DNA of 64,000 bases from Planotetraspora mira (GCF_016863275.1 NZ_BOOO01000016.1:1-64000), one strand, 5' to 3'; counted from the first letter of the stretch, positions 8,921 to 18,373 are shown. Notes: generated from the sequence alone by a model not told the origin. Program-made: numbers and translations.

Positions 8921-10339
8921 TCACAACGACGAGACGGCGTCCGTTGTGCCGGGGAGACATTCCCGATCGAGAACGACGTGACAGGCCACGTGGAGGGCGA
9001 ACCGGGTCTGCGGATCCGACAGGTCGGCGCCGAGCGCCTCGCTGATGCGCCTGATCCGGTGGGCCACCGCGTTCGGGTGCAGATTGAGCAGCTCGGCGGC
9101 CCTGGTCCGCGACCCCCAGCTGTCCAGATACGCCTTGAGCGTGGGCACGGCGTGGTCCGCCAGCACGCCCAGGCCGTCCAGAGGGGCCAGCATGTCCCGG
9201 GCGGCGACCAGCGCGCTGTCGCTGCCGCCCAGTTCGGCGAGGATCGCGTAGGCCCCCAGCCGGTCGAACCGCGCCACCTCGCCCGCGACCGCCCGGCCGG
9301 CCGCCGCCCTCGCCTGCGACGCCGTACGGCGCAGCCCGTCGGGGCCGGGCTGGCAGGTGCCGATCCCGGCGGTCAGTCGCGGCCACGCGTCGTTCGGAAG
9401 GTCGGCGACGGCGCGCTCGTCCGTCGTGAACAGGACGAGGATGCCGTCCTGCCAGCGGGTGACGACCGGAGACCCGGCGAGGTCCTCACCCCAGGGAGCC
9501 GTGGCGACCGCTTTGCGCACCCGCCGGGTCGTGACCTCGGCCGGACCGGCGGGAGAGTCGGGATCGCGCAGGAAGACGGCGACGTGCCAGCCCTCCACCG
9601 GCACGCCCTCGTGCCGTGCGCGGCGGGCCGCGGTCCTGACCTCCTTCACCCCCACACGCAGCAGGGCGAGCACCGCCTGCTCGCGGGCGCCCTCGGCGGC
9701 GCGGGCCGACGCGCGCACGCGGCCCAGGGTGGTGGCGACGACGCCCGCGACGATGGCGGCGGCGGGATCCTCTCCGTCCCAGCACACGTAGCCGTCGGGA
9801 CGGCCGTCGACCCGGATCACGGCCGAGTTGGCGGATGGTCCCGCCACCTCGGCCACGCCGTAATCGACGCCGATCGCGCCCGAGGCCGCCCGGAGGATGT
9901 CGTCCTCCCCCGCGCCCTCGATCGCACCGAGTCCCTCGATCGCGTCACGGGTCCTTCGCAGAAGCAGGCTGGGGTCGGCTCGCAACACCGCGCTGAGACC
10001 GAGGACCGTCTCGGAGAGCGGCTGGTCGGAGGCGCCTGCGAGCAGCGCGACTCCTGCCCTGCGCGCCGTGCCGACGATGTCCGGCGAGGTGCCTGAGGGG
10101 CCGGGCACCACGATCGCGGCCAGTTCCCTGCGGCCCGCGACCGTCAGCGCCTCGAGCACGCCCGCTCCGTGCATGGCGTGGCGGGACAGGATGGCGAGCG
10201 CTCCCCGCCCCGCCGACTCCAGTTCGCGCATCTCGTCGACCAGGATGACGCTCTCGACCGGCCGGGCGTCCCAGGGGCCCGCGACGAGCGTCAGCCGTCT
10301 GCCCGCAGGCGTCCGAAGCAGGTCACTTACGTGGTGCAT
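8921..10339 (-). CDS. PucR-family transcriptional regulator
   Basis: 472-aa regulator with an N-terminal purine-catabolism-type sensing domain (SDLLRTPAGRRLTLVAG, EMRELESAG), a central degenerate GGDEF-like region, and a C-terminal helix-turn-helix (TRAAELLNLHPNAVAHRIRR) typical of PucR/CdaR proteins. ATG 10339 has GAGG ~7 nt upstream, and the gene overlaps the preceding ATPase gene by 17 nt. Being embedded between the importer and the second hyuAB pair, it is the obvious candidate to regulate the operon, probably responding to the imported amide or its product (inference). PucR proteins usually activate nitrogen-compound catabolism. Confidence 0.88.
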   Translation of the reverse strand: MHHVSDLLRTPAGRRLTLVAGPWDARPVESVILVDEMRELESAGRGALAILSRHAMHGAGVLEALTVAGRRELAAIVVPGPSGTSPDIVGTARRAGVALLAGASDQPLSETVLGLSAVLRADPSLLLRRTRDAIEGLGAIEGAGEDDILRAASGAIGVDYGVAEVAGPSANSAVIRVDGRPDGYVCWDGEDPAAAIVAGVVATTLGRVRASARAAEGAREQAVLALLRVGVKEVRTAARRARHEGVPVEGWHVAVFLRDPDSPAGPAEVTTRRVRKAVATAPWGEDLAGSPVVTRWQDGILVLFTTDERAVADLPNDAWPRLTAGIGTCQPGPDGLRRTASQARAAAGRAVAGEVARFDRLGAYAILAELGGSDSALVAARDMLAPLDGLGVLADHAVPTLKAYLDSWGSRTRAAELLNLHPNAVAHRIRRISEALGADLSDPQTRFALHVACHVVLDRECLPGTTDAVSSL

Positions 10340-11285
10340 GGGGGACCTCACCTTCGGCCAGCACGTCCTCGGCGCGATGACATGCCACCATACGCCCTTG
10401 TACGTCCCTGACCTGGGGTGCCTCCTCCCCACAGACGTCCACGGCGAACGGGCACCGCAACCGGAACGGGCAGCCCGACTCCGCCGGCTTCGCCTCGGTC
10501 CGCCCGCCGGGGCGGGGCGGCTCCCCGCCCAGCCGCGGCACCGCGTCGCGCAACGCCAGCGTGTACGGGTGGGCGGGACGCGTGAGCAGGTCCGTCGTCG
10601 GGCCCGACTCCACCACGCGGCCGGCGAACAACACGTGCGACGTACGGCAGAGCCGGTCGACGACGCCGAGGTTGTGCGTGATGAGCAGATACCCGAGGCC
10701 GTGCTCGGCGGCCAGCCCCTCCAGCAGGTCGAGGATCCTCGCCTGCACGGTGACGTCGAGCGCGCTCGTCGGCTCGTCCAGCACGAGCAGGCGGGGCTCC
10801 ACGGCCAGAGCGCGGGCGATCGCGACCCGCTGCCGCTGACCGCCCGACATCTGGTGCGGCCTGCGCGCGGTCAGGGCGGAGTCGAGGCCCACGTCGGCCA
10901 GGAGTTCCGCCACCCTCGCGCGGCGGTCGGCCTTCGCCATCCGGTGGTGCGTGGTCAGCGCCTCGCTTATCGACGCCTCCACGGTCATGCGGGGGTCGAG
11001 CGCCTCACTGCCGTCCTGGAAGACGGGCTGCACGTCGCTGCGGAACCGGGCGCGCTCCTTGCGATCGAGCGACGCCAGGTCGCGGGAGCCGTACGTGATC
11101 GTGCCGGAGCGCGGGCGCAGCAGCCCCAGCAGGGCGCGGGCGAGCGTGGTCTTGCCCGAGCCGCTCTCGCCGATGAGGCCGATCCCGCCCTCGCCGACCG
11201 ACAGGCTGACGTCGTGGACGACGGCCGTGTGCCCGTAGGCCAGGGTGACCGTCTCCGCGCCCAGCACGGCGGGCCGCTCGCTCAT
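10323..11285 (-). CDS. Peptide-type ABC transporter ATP-binding protein (OppF/DppF-like)
   Basis: 320-aa ATPase with Walker A GESGSGKT (39-46), ABC signature MSGGQRQRVAIARAL, Walker B LLVLDEPTSALD and the switch His in LLITHNLG. The C-terminal cysteine-rich OppF/DppF tail (CPFRLRCPFAVDVC) confirms the peptide/nickel subfamily. ATGA overlaps join it to the second ATPase. It powers import with the permeases at 12.1-14.0 kb. Confidence 0.92.
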   Translation of the reverse strand: MSERPAVLGAETVTLAYGHTAVVHDVSLSVGEGGIGLIGESGSGKTTLARALLGLLRPRSGTITYGSRDLASLDRKERARFRSDVQPVFQDGSEALDPRMTVEASISEALTTHHRMAKADRRARVAELLADVGLDSALTARRPHQMSGGQRQRVAIARALAVEPRLLVLDEPTSALDVTVQARILDLLEGLAAEHGLGYLLITHNLGVVDRLCRTSHVLFAGRVVESGPTTDLLTRPAHPYTLALRDAVPRLGGEPPRPGGRTEAKPAESGCPFRLRCPFAVDVCGEEAPQVRDVQGRMVACHRAEDVLAEGEVPHAPRK

Positions 11286-12070
11286 GTCTCCTCCTCGCCC
11301 GGCCGCTCACCGGAGTGGCCGGGGAGCCGGGGAACCGCGGCGATCAGCTCGCGGGTGTAGGCGTCACTCGGCCGGGTGAAGACGGCGTCGGCCCGGCCGC
11401 ACTCCACCACGGCGCCCTCCTTCATGACCACGACCCGGTCGGCGATCGTGGAGACGAGGGCCAGGTCATGGGAGACGAACAACACGGCGAGGCCGCGCTC
11501 GTCGCGCAGGCGACGCAGCACGGCGACGACCTCGGCCTGCACGGTCACATCGAGCGCGCTCGTCGGCTCGTCGGCCAGGATCACTTCCGCGCCGAGCGCC
11601 AGCGCGAGCGCGATGGCGAACCGCTGCGCCTGCCCGCCGGACACCTGGTGCGGATAGCGCCGCAGGATGGCGGGATCGAGCAGCACCGCCGCGACCGCCT
11701 CGTCGGCCCGGCTGCGCGCCTCGCCGCCCTTGACTCCGTGCCGGGCGAGCGCACGGCGCATCAGCGTGCCGAGCCGCATTGTGGGGTTGAGCGCGGCCTG
11801 CGGGCTCTGCATGACCAGAGCGGCCCGGGAGCCGCGGATCCGCAGCAGGTCGGCGGGGGCCGCCGTGAGCACGTCGACGTCGCCGACGCGGATCTCCCCG
11901 GAGACGGCGGCGCCCTCGACGAGGCCGAGCGTGGCGAGCAGCGTCGTCGTCTTGCCCGACCCGCTCTCGCCCACGATGGCCACGCACTCCCCGGCGGCCA
12001 CATCCAGCTCGGGGACGGAGGCGATCAGCCGGTCGCCGATCCTCACGGCGAGGTTCCTGATCCTGATCAT
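11282..12070 (-). CDS. Peptide-type ABC transporter ATP-binding protein (OppD/DppD-like)
   Basis: 262-aa ATPase with Walker A VGESGSGKTTT (~33-43), signature VSGGQAQRFAIALAL and Walker B VILADEPTSALD. It lacks the long C-terminal CxxRCP extension of full-length OppD, so it is a compact version. ATG 12070 overlaps the permease stop by 4 nt. Longer upstream frames (to 12442) lie inside the permease gene and are rejected. Confidence 0.92.
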   Translation of the reverse strand: MIRIRNLAVRIGDRLIASVPELDVAAGECVAIVGESGSGKTTTLLATLGLVEGAAVSGEIRVGDVDVLTAAPADLLRIRGSRAALVMQSPQAALNPTMRLGTLMRRALARHGVKGGEARSRADEAVAAVLLDPAILRRYPHQVSGGQAQRFAIALALALGAEVILADEPTSALDVTVQAEVVAVLRRLRDERGLAVLFVSHDLALVSTIADRVVVMKEGAVVECGRADAVFTRPSDAYTRELIAAVPRLPGHSGERPGEEET

Positions 12071-12945
12071 CGAGCCAGCCTCGCCCTCAGTCCCTCGCCC
12101 AGCACGTTGAAGGCGAAGGCCGTGATGAGGATGGCCACGCCGGGGCAGGTCACCACCCACCAGTCGGTGGTGAACAGCGACTGGCCCTGCTGGACCATGA
12201 GGCCCCATTCGGAGGTCGGCTCGTGGGCCCCGAGACCCAGATAGGACAGGGCGGCCGCGGTGAGGATGACGCCGCCGCCGTCGAGCGAGAGCTGCACGAG
12301 AACCGGCGTCAGGGAGTTCGGCAGGACGTGCCGGAAGACGATGACCGGCGCCGGCACCCCCAGGCAGCGGGCGGAGTCGACGAACCCCCGTGTGGACACC
12401 GACGCCGCCACCGACGCGGTGAGCCTGGCGTACCACGGCCACCAGGTGACCGCGATGGCCACGATCACGGTCGTCACGCTGGGCTGGAGCACCACGGCGA
12501 GGGCGAGCGAGAGCAGCAGCGCCGGGAAGGCGAGGAAGACGTCGGTGACCCGCATGATCACGTCACGGACCCAGCCCCCGGCGTACCCCGCCACGACGCC
12601 GAGGACGACCCCGACGACTCCGGCGATCACCAGCACGGCCACGGCGATCAGCAGCGACGTCCGCGCGCCGTAAAGGACCCGGCTGAGCACGTCGCGGCCG
12701 ACCTGGTCGGTCCCGAACCAGTGGGCTCCGCTGGGCGGCAGCAGCGCCTCGAGTGGATGGGTGGCCGAACCGCCGTCGTCCGGGTACGGCGCGATCAGCG
12801 GGGCCAGCAGCGCGGCGAGCACGATCAGCGCGAGCAGCACCGCCCCCACGGTGGCCAGCCGGTCCATCCCCGCGAGCCCGCGCAGTGCCGTACGGCGAAG
12901 CTGTGGCTGGAGCGTGGGAGCCCCGGCCGGTCCTGAGACGGTCAT
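12067..12945 (-). CDS. Peptide-type ABC transporter permease (DppC-like)
   Basis: 292-aa inner-membrane permease with about six transmembrane segments. The N-terminal helix is AVLLALIVLAALLAPLIA, then the subfamily motif HWFGTDQVGRDVLSRVLYGA and the EAA cytoplasmic loop (CLGVPAPVIVFRHVLPN) that contacts the ATPases. It is linked by 4-nt overlaps on both sides. It forms the translocation pore with the DppB-like permease. Confidence 0.93.
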   Translation of the reverse strand: MTVSGPAGAPTLQPQLRRTALRGLAGMDRLATVGAVLLALIVLAALLAPLIAPYPDDGGSATHPLEALLPPSGAHWFGTDQVGRDVLSRVLYGARTSLLIAVAVLVIAGVVGVVLGVVAGYAGGWVRDVIMRVTDVFLAFPALLLSLALAVVLQPSVTTVIVAIAVTWWPWYARLTASVAASVSTRGFVDSARCLGVPAPVIVFRHVLPNSLTPVLVQLSLDGGGVILTAAALSYLGLGAHEPTSEWGLMVQQGQSLFTTDWWVVTCPGVAILITAFAFNVLGEGLRARLAR

Positions 12946-13958
12946 CGCGACCTCACCCTCGGGTCGATCACGCCTTGGACCAGGTCCACGGCCAGGTTGG
13001 CGACGACGTACAGGATCGCGACGAGCAGGGTGACCCCGGCGATCGCCGGAGTGTCCAGCGAGCGGATGGAGTCGGCGGCGTATCGGCCGAGTCCCGGCCA
13101 GTTGAACACGGCCTCGACGAGGAAGCCGTTCACGATCGAGTACGCGAAGACGAGCGCGATGAGCGACAACACCGGGTTGAGCGCCGGTCGGAGGGCGAAC
13201 CGGGTGAGCACCGCCGTCTCGCCGAAGCCGAGGGCCCGTTCCAGCCGGGCGTGGTCACGGGACGACTCCTCGATCAGGGCGGCACGAGTCATCTGGGCGA
13301 TCACACCGGCCGGGTAGGCCGCGATCACGAGAGCCGGCAGCACGAGGTGCGCCAGCGTGCTGCCCAGGATCGGCCAGTTGCCGGTGAACAGCGCGTCCAC
13401 GGCGGTGATGTTGGTGTAGACGTGCAGCGGGCTCGTCGCGTCGAGGTTCGCGTCGTACTCCCCCGCGACGGGGAACCAGCCGAGGCCGCTGGCGAAGAGC
13501 GTCTGCAGGGCCAGAGCGAGCCAGAACACGGGGACGGACACGGCCAGCATCGAGGAGATCCGAATCGACAGATCCGGTAATTTCCCCTTGTAGCGGGCGG
13601 CAGCGATCCCCAGAGGAATCCCCACCACGATCGCGACGACCAGGGCGGCGCCGACCAGTTCCAGGGACGCGGGGAACGCCTGGAACAGGTCGTCGCGGAC
13701 CGGCCGGCGGGTGTGCAGGCTCGTGCCCCAGTCCCCGCCGAGCAGGTCACGCACGTAGCTCCAGAGCTGGACCGGCAGCGAGTCGTTCAGCCCGAACCGA
13801 GCACGCGCCGCGGCGAGCTCCGCCGGCGACGCCCTCGGCCCCGCGTACGCCACGGCGGGATCCCCGGGGACCAGCCGCATGATGACGAACGTGAGGATGA
13901 CCACGCCGGCCACGACCAGGACAGCCTGGCCGAGCCGGCGGGTCAGATAGCGGAGCAT
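12942..13958 (-). CDS. Peptide-type ABC transporter permease (DppB-like)
   Basis: 338-aa permease beginning MLRYLTRRLGQAVLVVAGVV, with the typical PGDPAVAYAGPRAS and DLLGGDWGTSL periplasmic segment and a C-terminal EAA-like loop (GFGETAVLTRFALRPALNPV). Six transmembrane helices are apparent. It starts 3 nt after the stop of the binding-protein gene, so it is tightly coupled. Confidence 0.93.
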   Translation of the reverse strand: MLRYLTRRLGQAVLVVAGVVILTFVIMRLVPGDPAVAYAGPRASPAELAAARARFGLNDSLPVQLWSYVRDLLGGDWGTSLHTRRPVRDDLFQAFPASLELVGAALVVAIVVGIPLGIAAARYKGKLPDLSIRISSMLAVSVPVFWLALALQTLFASGLGWFPVAGEYDANLDATSPLHVYTNITAVDALFTGNWPILGSTLAHLVLPALVIAAYPAGVIAQMTRAALIEESSRDHARLERALGFGETAVLTRFALRPALNPVLSLIALVFAYSIVNGFLVEAVFNWPGLGRYAADSIRSLDTPAIAGVTLLVAILYVVANLAVDLVQGVIDPRVRSR

Positions 13959-13961
13959 GCC

Positions 13962-15578
13962 TCAGGCACCGGGCTTGAGGTCGTAGACGAACACCACGTT
14001 GGGGTAGGCGGGGTTGTCCACGTACCCCTGAACCGACTTGGCGAAGGCCCGCTGGTAGTTCTGCACGTACGGCACCGCGACGGCGGCCTCCTGGCCGATG
14101 ATCTTCGACTGCAGGTCGGCGTACGCCGCCTCCGCCCCCGCCTTGTCGATCGCGGTGAGCTCGGGCAGCTTGTCGATCTCCTTGTCGATCCCGTCGTTCT
14201 TCATGTAGGAGAGGTTGAAGGAGATGGGGTCCGCGCTGCGGAAGACGTTCACGAACCACGAGTAGGCGTCGGCGTAGTCCGGATACCAGTACATGATGAA
14301 GATGTCCTGGCGCTTGGACGTGTCCTTCGACTTGCCCTGGTCCCACTGGGTGGTCCACTGCAGCGGCTTGGCCGTCAGCTTGACGTTGAGCTTGTCGAGC
14401 GCCGACGTCAGCAGGGTGACAAGCACCTCCTGGTCGCTGTCGCCCTGGGCGTAGGTCAGGGTGAGGTCGAGCGGCTTGCCGCCCGGCCCGTAACCGGCCT
14501 CCTTCAGCAGCGCCTCGGCGCCCGGGAGGTCCTGCTTGGGCGCCTGCCCCGGCGTGAAGCCGAGCAGGCCGTCGGGCACCAGACCACTGGCCTGCACGCC
14601 GGCGCCCTTCAGCGCGGCGACGAGACCGTCGTAGTCGATGGCCTTCTGCACCGCCTGGCGCAGCTTGACGTCCTTGAGCGGGCCGCTCTCGGTGTTGAAC
14701 AGCGCCAGCAGGTTCTGGAACGAGGGCGTCTGCGAGGTCTGGACGTTCGCGGTGCCGCTCGCCTGCTGGAACAGCTGCGAGTTCAGTCGCTGGACGAAGC
14801 TCACCTCACCGCGCTGCAGCAACTGCCACGCGGTCGTGAGCTCCGGGGTCACCCTGTAGGAGATCTTGGAGTAGTGGGCGCCGCTCCAGCCGCCCCAGTA
14901 GCCGTCGAACTTCTTCAGCGTGAGCTCGGTCTCCTGGCCCTTCTGCCACGAGTCGATCGTGTACGGGCCCGAGCCGGCGTCGTGTCCCTCGTTGAACCAC
15001 TTCGCCAGGTCACCCGTGGCGGCGGTGGTGTCGTAGATGTACGAGGCGTATCCGGCGGAGGCGACCAGGTCGAGCGCCGTCGGGTACTTGAGCGTGAACA
15101 CCAGGGTGGTGGCGTCCTTGGCCTCGATCTTGTCGACCGCGCCCCAGATGTAGGCGGCGCCCTGCCCGACCTTCATGGTGCGCTCGATGGAGGCCTTCGC
15201 CGCGGCGGCGTCGAGCGGCTTGCCGGTGTGGAACGTCACCCCCGGCCGCAGGGTGAAGGTCCACTGCTTGCCGTCCGGCGTGCTGGTCCAGGACGTCGCG
15301 AGCCGCGGCTCCGCCTTCTTGGTCTGCGGGTTGTACCTGGTCAGCGACTCATAGACGTTCTCCATCGCGATGATCTCGTTGGAGTACGAGCTCGCGGGGT
15401 CCCAGTCCGTGACGACGTCGAGGTTCGGGACATATACGAAGGTGGCGTCAGCCGCGCTCTGAGACGTGCCCGGCTGCGGGGAGTCTTCGGTGCCGCGGAC
15501 CTTGCCACCCCCGCACGCGGAGGTGAAGGCCACGACGGCCACGGCTCCCGCCGCGAGCAGACGCTTGTGCCAGCGCAT
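13962..15578 (-). CDS. Peptide-type ABC transporter substrate-binding lipoprotein (operon copy)
   Basis: 538-aa SBP_bac_5 lipoprotein. Its signal peptide (MRWHKRLLAAGAVAVVAF) ends in the lipobox TSAC, followed by GGG and a flexible linker. AAAGGAA lies ~10 nt before ATG 15578; the long upstream extension of the frame is shadow sequence. It is the dedicated binding protein of the adjacent importer and a close paralogue of the orphan at 949-2544 (shared DWDPA-SYSNE, GAGSGPYT-like and PDYADAYSWF segments). Its position between hyuA and the permeases indicates that the transporter feeds the hydantoinase-type enzymes. Confidence 0.93.
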   Translation of the reverse strand: MRWHKRLLAAGAVAVVAFTSACGGGKVRGTEDSPQPGTSQSAADATFVYVPNLDVVTDWDPASSYSNEIIAMENVYESLTRYNPQTKKAEPRLATSWTSTPDGKQWTFTLRPGVTFHTGKPLDAAAAKASIERTMKVGQGAAYIWGAVDKIEAKDATTLVFTLKYPTALDLVASAGYASYIYDTTAATGDLAKWFNEGHDAGSGPYTIDSWQKGQETELTLKKFDGYWGGWSGAHYSKISYRVTPELTTAWQLLQRGEVSFVQRLNSQLFQQASGTANVQTSQTPSFQNLLALFNTESGPLKDVKLRQAVQKAIDYDGLVAALKGAGVQASGLVPDGLLGFTPGQAPKQDLPGAEALLKEAGYGPGGKPLDLTLTYAQGDSDQEVLVTLLTSALDKLNVKLTAKPLQWTTQWDQGKSKDTSKRQDIFIMYWYPDYADAYSWFVNVFRSADPISFNLSYMKNDGIDKEIDKLPELTAIDKAGAEAAYADLQSKIIGQEAAVAVPYVQNYQRAFAKSVQGYVDNPAYPNVVFVYDLKPGA

Positions 15579-15607
15579 TTGTGGGGGTTCCTTTCGTTTC
15601 CACCGGC

Positions 15608-17158
15608 CTACCGGCTGAGTGGACCGGCAGCCTTTACCTGCAGGCGCACAGCGGGCTCCGGCAGGTAGCTGAGGGGGATCTCGCTGAGCTCCACAATCTG
15701 GACCGACGCCGGATCGGCCCCGGCGGCGACGGCCCTCGCGGCCGCCTCCTCCTTGGCTTTCTCGATCAAGGCAGCCCGGGCGTTTCCGTTTCCGGTCGGC
15801 ACGATCGTTTCGAGCCGGCCACTCGCGAGCGCGATCGCCGCGCCGACCGCGTTGGCGACCTCCGCGTGGCGCGGCCGGATCACCTCGCTCGCCCCCGGAA
15901 TGCGTCCCGCCAGCAACAACGCGCCCCCGCCCACCGCGATGAGCGGCCGGTCGGCCTTCCCCAGCGCCACGCGGTCGACCGCGTCCGCGACCAGTTCGTC
16001 GGCCCGCGCCACGGCCTCCGCCAGCCGGACCCGCCACTGGTCGGGAACGCCGTGCGTGCCGACGGTCCCCCTGCCCGCGGCCACCGCGGCGTCGGTCATC
16101 GTGGGCGTCGGCCCTCCGAAGACCAGTGCCTCCCGGCCGATCCGGTAGCCCACCGAGCGGGGCTCCGCGCCGACCATCGTGCCCCCGCCGAGGGCGATCG
16201 ACAGGATGTCGGGCATCCGGAAGTTGGTCGTGACGCCGCCGATCTCCACGGCCGCGGCGGACTCCCGGGGGAACCCGCCCACGAGGACACCGAGATCCGT
16301 CGAGGTGCCGCCGACGTCGGCGACGATCGCGTCCTCCACGCCGGACAGGTAGGCCGCTCCCCGCAGGGAGTTGGCCGGCCCCGAGCCGATGGTCAGAACG
16401 GGATAGCGGGCCGCGTAGTCGACGGCCATCAGCGTGCCGTCGTTCTGCGCGAAGAACGTCTCCACCTTCAGCCCGCGCGAGTCCAGCGCGTCCTGGAGCG
16501 CGGTGGTGACGTCACGCGCGACGCCGTACAGGGCGGCGTTGAGCACCGTGGCGTTCTCACGCTCGAGCAGCCCCAGCGAGCCGATCTCGTGGCTCAGACT
16601 GACCGCGACGTCACCGAGCTCGGCCCGGATTATCTCGGCGACCTGGTTCTCCTGGTCCGCGCTGCCCGGGCTGAAGACCCCCGCGACGGCGACGGCGTCG
16701 GCCTCGCTCCCCACGTCGGCGAGGAAGCGCTTGACCGCGTCCGTGTCGAGCGGGGCGATCGGCCGCCCGTCGACGAAGTGGCCGCCGCGCACGATCGCCG
16801 CGCCCGCCGCCACCACGTCCCGCAGATCGGCGGGCCAGTCGCTCAGCGGAGGCACGGACGTCGTCGCCGGAAGACCGAGCCGCAGCACGGCGACCCGCCC
16901 GAGCGACCGGCGCTCCAGGATGGCGTTGGTGGCGTGGGTGGTGCCCAGCATGACGCGGGTCACCAGCGAGGGGTCGTCGAGCTCGGCGAGGACGGCGTCA
17001 AGCGCGGCGCGCAGGCCCTCGGTCACATCGGGACTGGTCGGCCGCTTGGCGGTCGCCACGACACTGTCGGTCTCGTCGAGCACCACGGCGTCGGTGTTCG
17101 TGCCGCCCACGTCGATCCCGACGCGGAGGCGACGGCGCTGGTCAGGTCGCTCGCTCAT
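15608..17158 (-). CDS. Hydantoinase/oxoprolinase family protein (short form)
   Basis: 516-aa HyuA-related protein with phosphate loop RVGIDVGGTNTDAVVLDE, LGTTHATNAILERR, DVGGTSTDLGVLVGG and IALGGGTMVGAEPRS. It is ~150 residues shorter than the copy at 6874-8877 because it lacks the C-terminal domain, as is normal for HyuA-like proteins paired with DUF917. ATG 17158 overlaps the DUF917 stop as ATGA. The two HyuA-type proteins in one operon may act on successive or alternative substrates (inference). Confidence 0.88.
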   Translation of the reverse strand: MSERPDQRRRLRVGIDVGGTNTDAVVLDETDSVVATAKRPTSPDVTEGLRAALDAVLAELDDPSLVTRVMLGTTHATNAILERRSLGRVAVLRLGLPATTSVPPLSDWPADLRDVVAAGAAIVRGGHFVDGRPIAPLDTDAVKRFLADVGSEADAVAVAGVFSPGSADQENQVAEIIRAELGDVAVSLSHEIGSLGLLERENATVLNAALYGVARDVTTALQDALDSRGLKVETFFAQNDGTLMAVDYAARYPVLTIGSGPANSLRGAAYLSGVEDAIVADVGGTSTDLGVLVGGFPRESAAAVEIGGVTTNFRMPDILSIALGGGTMVGAEPRSVGYRIGREALVFGGPTPTMTDAAVAAGRGTVGTHGVPDQWRVRLAEAVARADELVADAVDRVALGKADRPLIAVGGGALLLAGRIPGASEVIRPRHAEVANAVGAAIALASGRLETIVPTGNGNARAALIEKAKEEAAARAVAAGADPASVQIVELSEIPLSYLPEPAVRLQVKAAGPLSR

Positions 17159-18225
17159 GGCGCGATCTTCTCGACGGGAAGGTAGTCGAGGTCGTAGCCG
17201 AAGGCCCGCGGACCGGCCGTCTCCAGGCCCTTGGGCGTGCGCCACAGCGGGTCACAGGGCCACGCGAGCACGGTCACCCGCTGACCATAGCGGAGCCCTT
17301 CCGTCTGGACGGCGGTCGCCGCCTGAGTATCCACAACTGTGATCAAATCGGGCACCATCGCTCTCACCCGGCCGTCCTCGACGGCGACGAGGTTCTCGTT
17401 CTGGATCTCCAGGCCGAGCGTCCTGCCGCGGTCGTCACCGGTCCCCTCAATCGTCACCGTGCCCCGGACGAAGCCTCCGGTGGTCCGCCGGTCCAGGTCG
17501 GTGAGCTTGCCCGTGATGAGCCGTACGGCGCCGAGCTCGTCCTGCAGGGCGGCCAGCGGATCCTGCGCGCCTTCCGTCGCCCGGCCGATCGCGATGGCCC
17601 GGCTCACGGTCCCCTCGATCACCGCGCCGCGGCACTCGCGGGCCGTCAGGACGTAGTCGGCCATCAGCGCGCTGGAGCCCGAGGCCACGCACACCGCGCG
17701 GGCGATCTGCTCCGACCACAGACCGTCGACCGGACGGATCGTCACGACGTTGCCGACCACATCGGACATGATCACGATGTTCGCCGGAACGCCGGCGACG
17801 TACATCGACACCATCTGGACCTCGGGGAACGCGCGTCCCATGGCGTCGGCGTCCAGCAGCGGCAGGCCGAGCCTGGCCGCCCACGCCACCGGGGCCACCC
17901 CGTTGCCGCCGCCGATCTCCGACGACATCACGGCCGCCGGGGGCCGGCCGAAGATGCGTTCGACCTCGTCGCGGATCCGGACGGGCTCGTCCTCGGCGTG
18001 GATCATCTCGTGGCTCACGGTCGGCGCGCCGATGCCGGAGAGCGGGAGGATCAGGGCGTCTTCCGGAAGTTCGTCGAGCCGGACGAGCGGGACCTCCCCG
18101 TACTCGAGGATGGCCCGGCGTGCGGCCAACCCTCCGGCGCGGACGTCACCGCCGCCCCCCGTCCCGAGCACTGCGCAGCCACGGGCCAGGGCGGGCACGT
18201 CGTCAGTTGAAATGCGGGCCTGCAT
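17155..18225 (-). CDS. DUF917 family protein
   Basis: 356-aa DUF917 protein, a family of unknown biochemical role that recurs next to HyuA-like genes. Recognisable features are ALARGCAVLGTGGGGD near the N-terminus, SSEIGGGNGVAPVAWAARLG, LLDADAMGRAFPEVQM and the C-terminal VTVLAWPCDPLW. ATG 18225 has GAAGG ~8 nt upstream; in-frame GTGs at 18243 and 18240 are alternatives. It is the first gene of the operon, so the promoter should lie just upstream, next to the inverted repeats at 18287-18308. Confidence 0.87.
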   Translation of the reverse strand: MQARISTDDVPALARGCAVLGTGGGGDVRAGGLAARRAILEYGEVPLVRLDELPEDALILPLSGIGAPTVSHEMIHAEDEPVRIRDEVERIFGRPPAAVMSSEIGGGNGVAPVAWAARLGLPLLDADAMGRAFPEVQMVSMYVAGVPANIVIMSDVVGNVVTIRPVDGLWSEQIARAVCVASGSSALMADYVLTARECRGAVIEGTVSRAIAIGRATEGAQDPLAALQDELGAVRLITGKLTDLDRRTTGGFVRGTVTIEGTGDDRGRTLGLEIQNENLVAVEDGRVRAMVPDLITVVDTQAATAVQTEGLRYGQRVTVLAWPCDPLWRTPKGLETAGPRAFGYDLDYLPVEKIAP

Positions 18226-18286
18226 GGCGGGAGCCTTCACCACTCACCGGTCCGGACTCAATGTCACCCTTCGACACCACTCCGAC

Positions 18287-18308
18287 ATACGTTGTCGTAT
18301 CACGACAA
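18287..18308 (-). promoter_or_regulatory. Overlapping inverted repeats upstream of the amide-import operon
   Basis: Two perfect dyads overlap: ATACG-TTGT-CGTAT (18287-18300) and TTGTCGT-ATC-ACGACAA (18292-18308). They lie 62-83 nt before the DUF917 start, in an AT-rich patch. This is a good candidate operator for the PucR-type regulator encoded in the operon. Which protein binds here is inference. Confidence 0.5.
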
Positions 18309-18333
18309 AAGGCATATCGACCGGCGGAAACGC

Positions 18334-18365
18334 AGAAGGCCCGGAGGAGATCCTCCGGGCCTTCT
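18334..18365 (-). terminator. Rho-independent terminator after tRNA-fMet copy 1
   Basis: A 15-bp perfect stem (AGAAGGCCCGGAGGA and its complement) with a 2-base loop sits 9 nt past the tRNA 3' end. On the minus strand it is followed by GCGTTTCC, a weak T-tract. It also insulates the tRNA from the operon downstream. Confidence 0.75.
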
Positions 18366-18373
18366 GACCTTTG

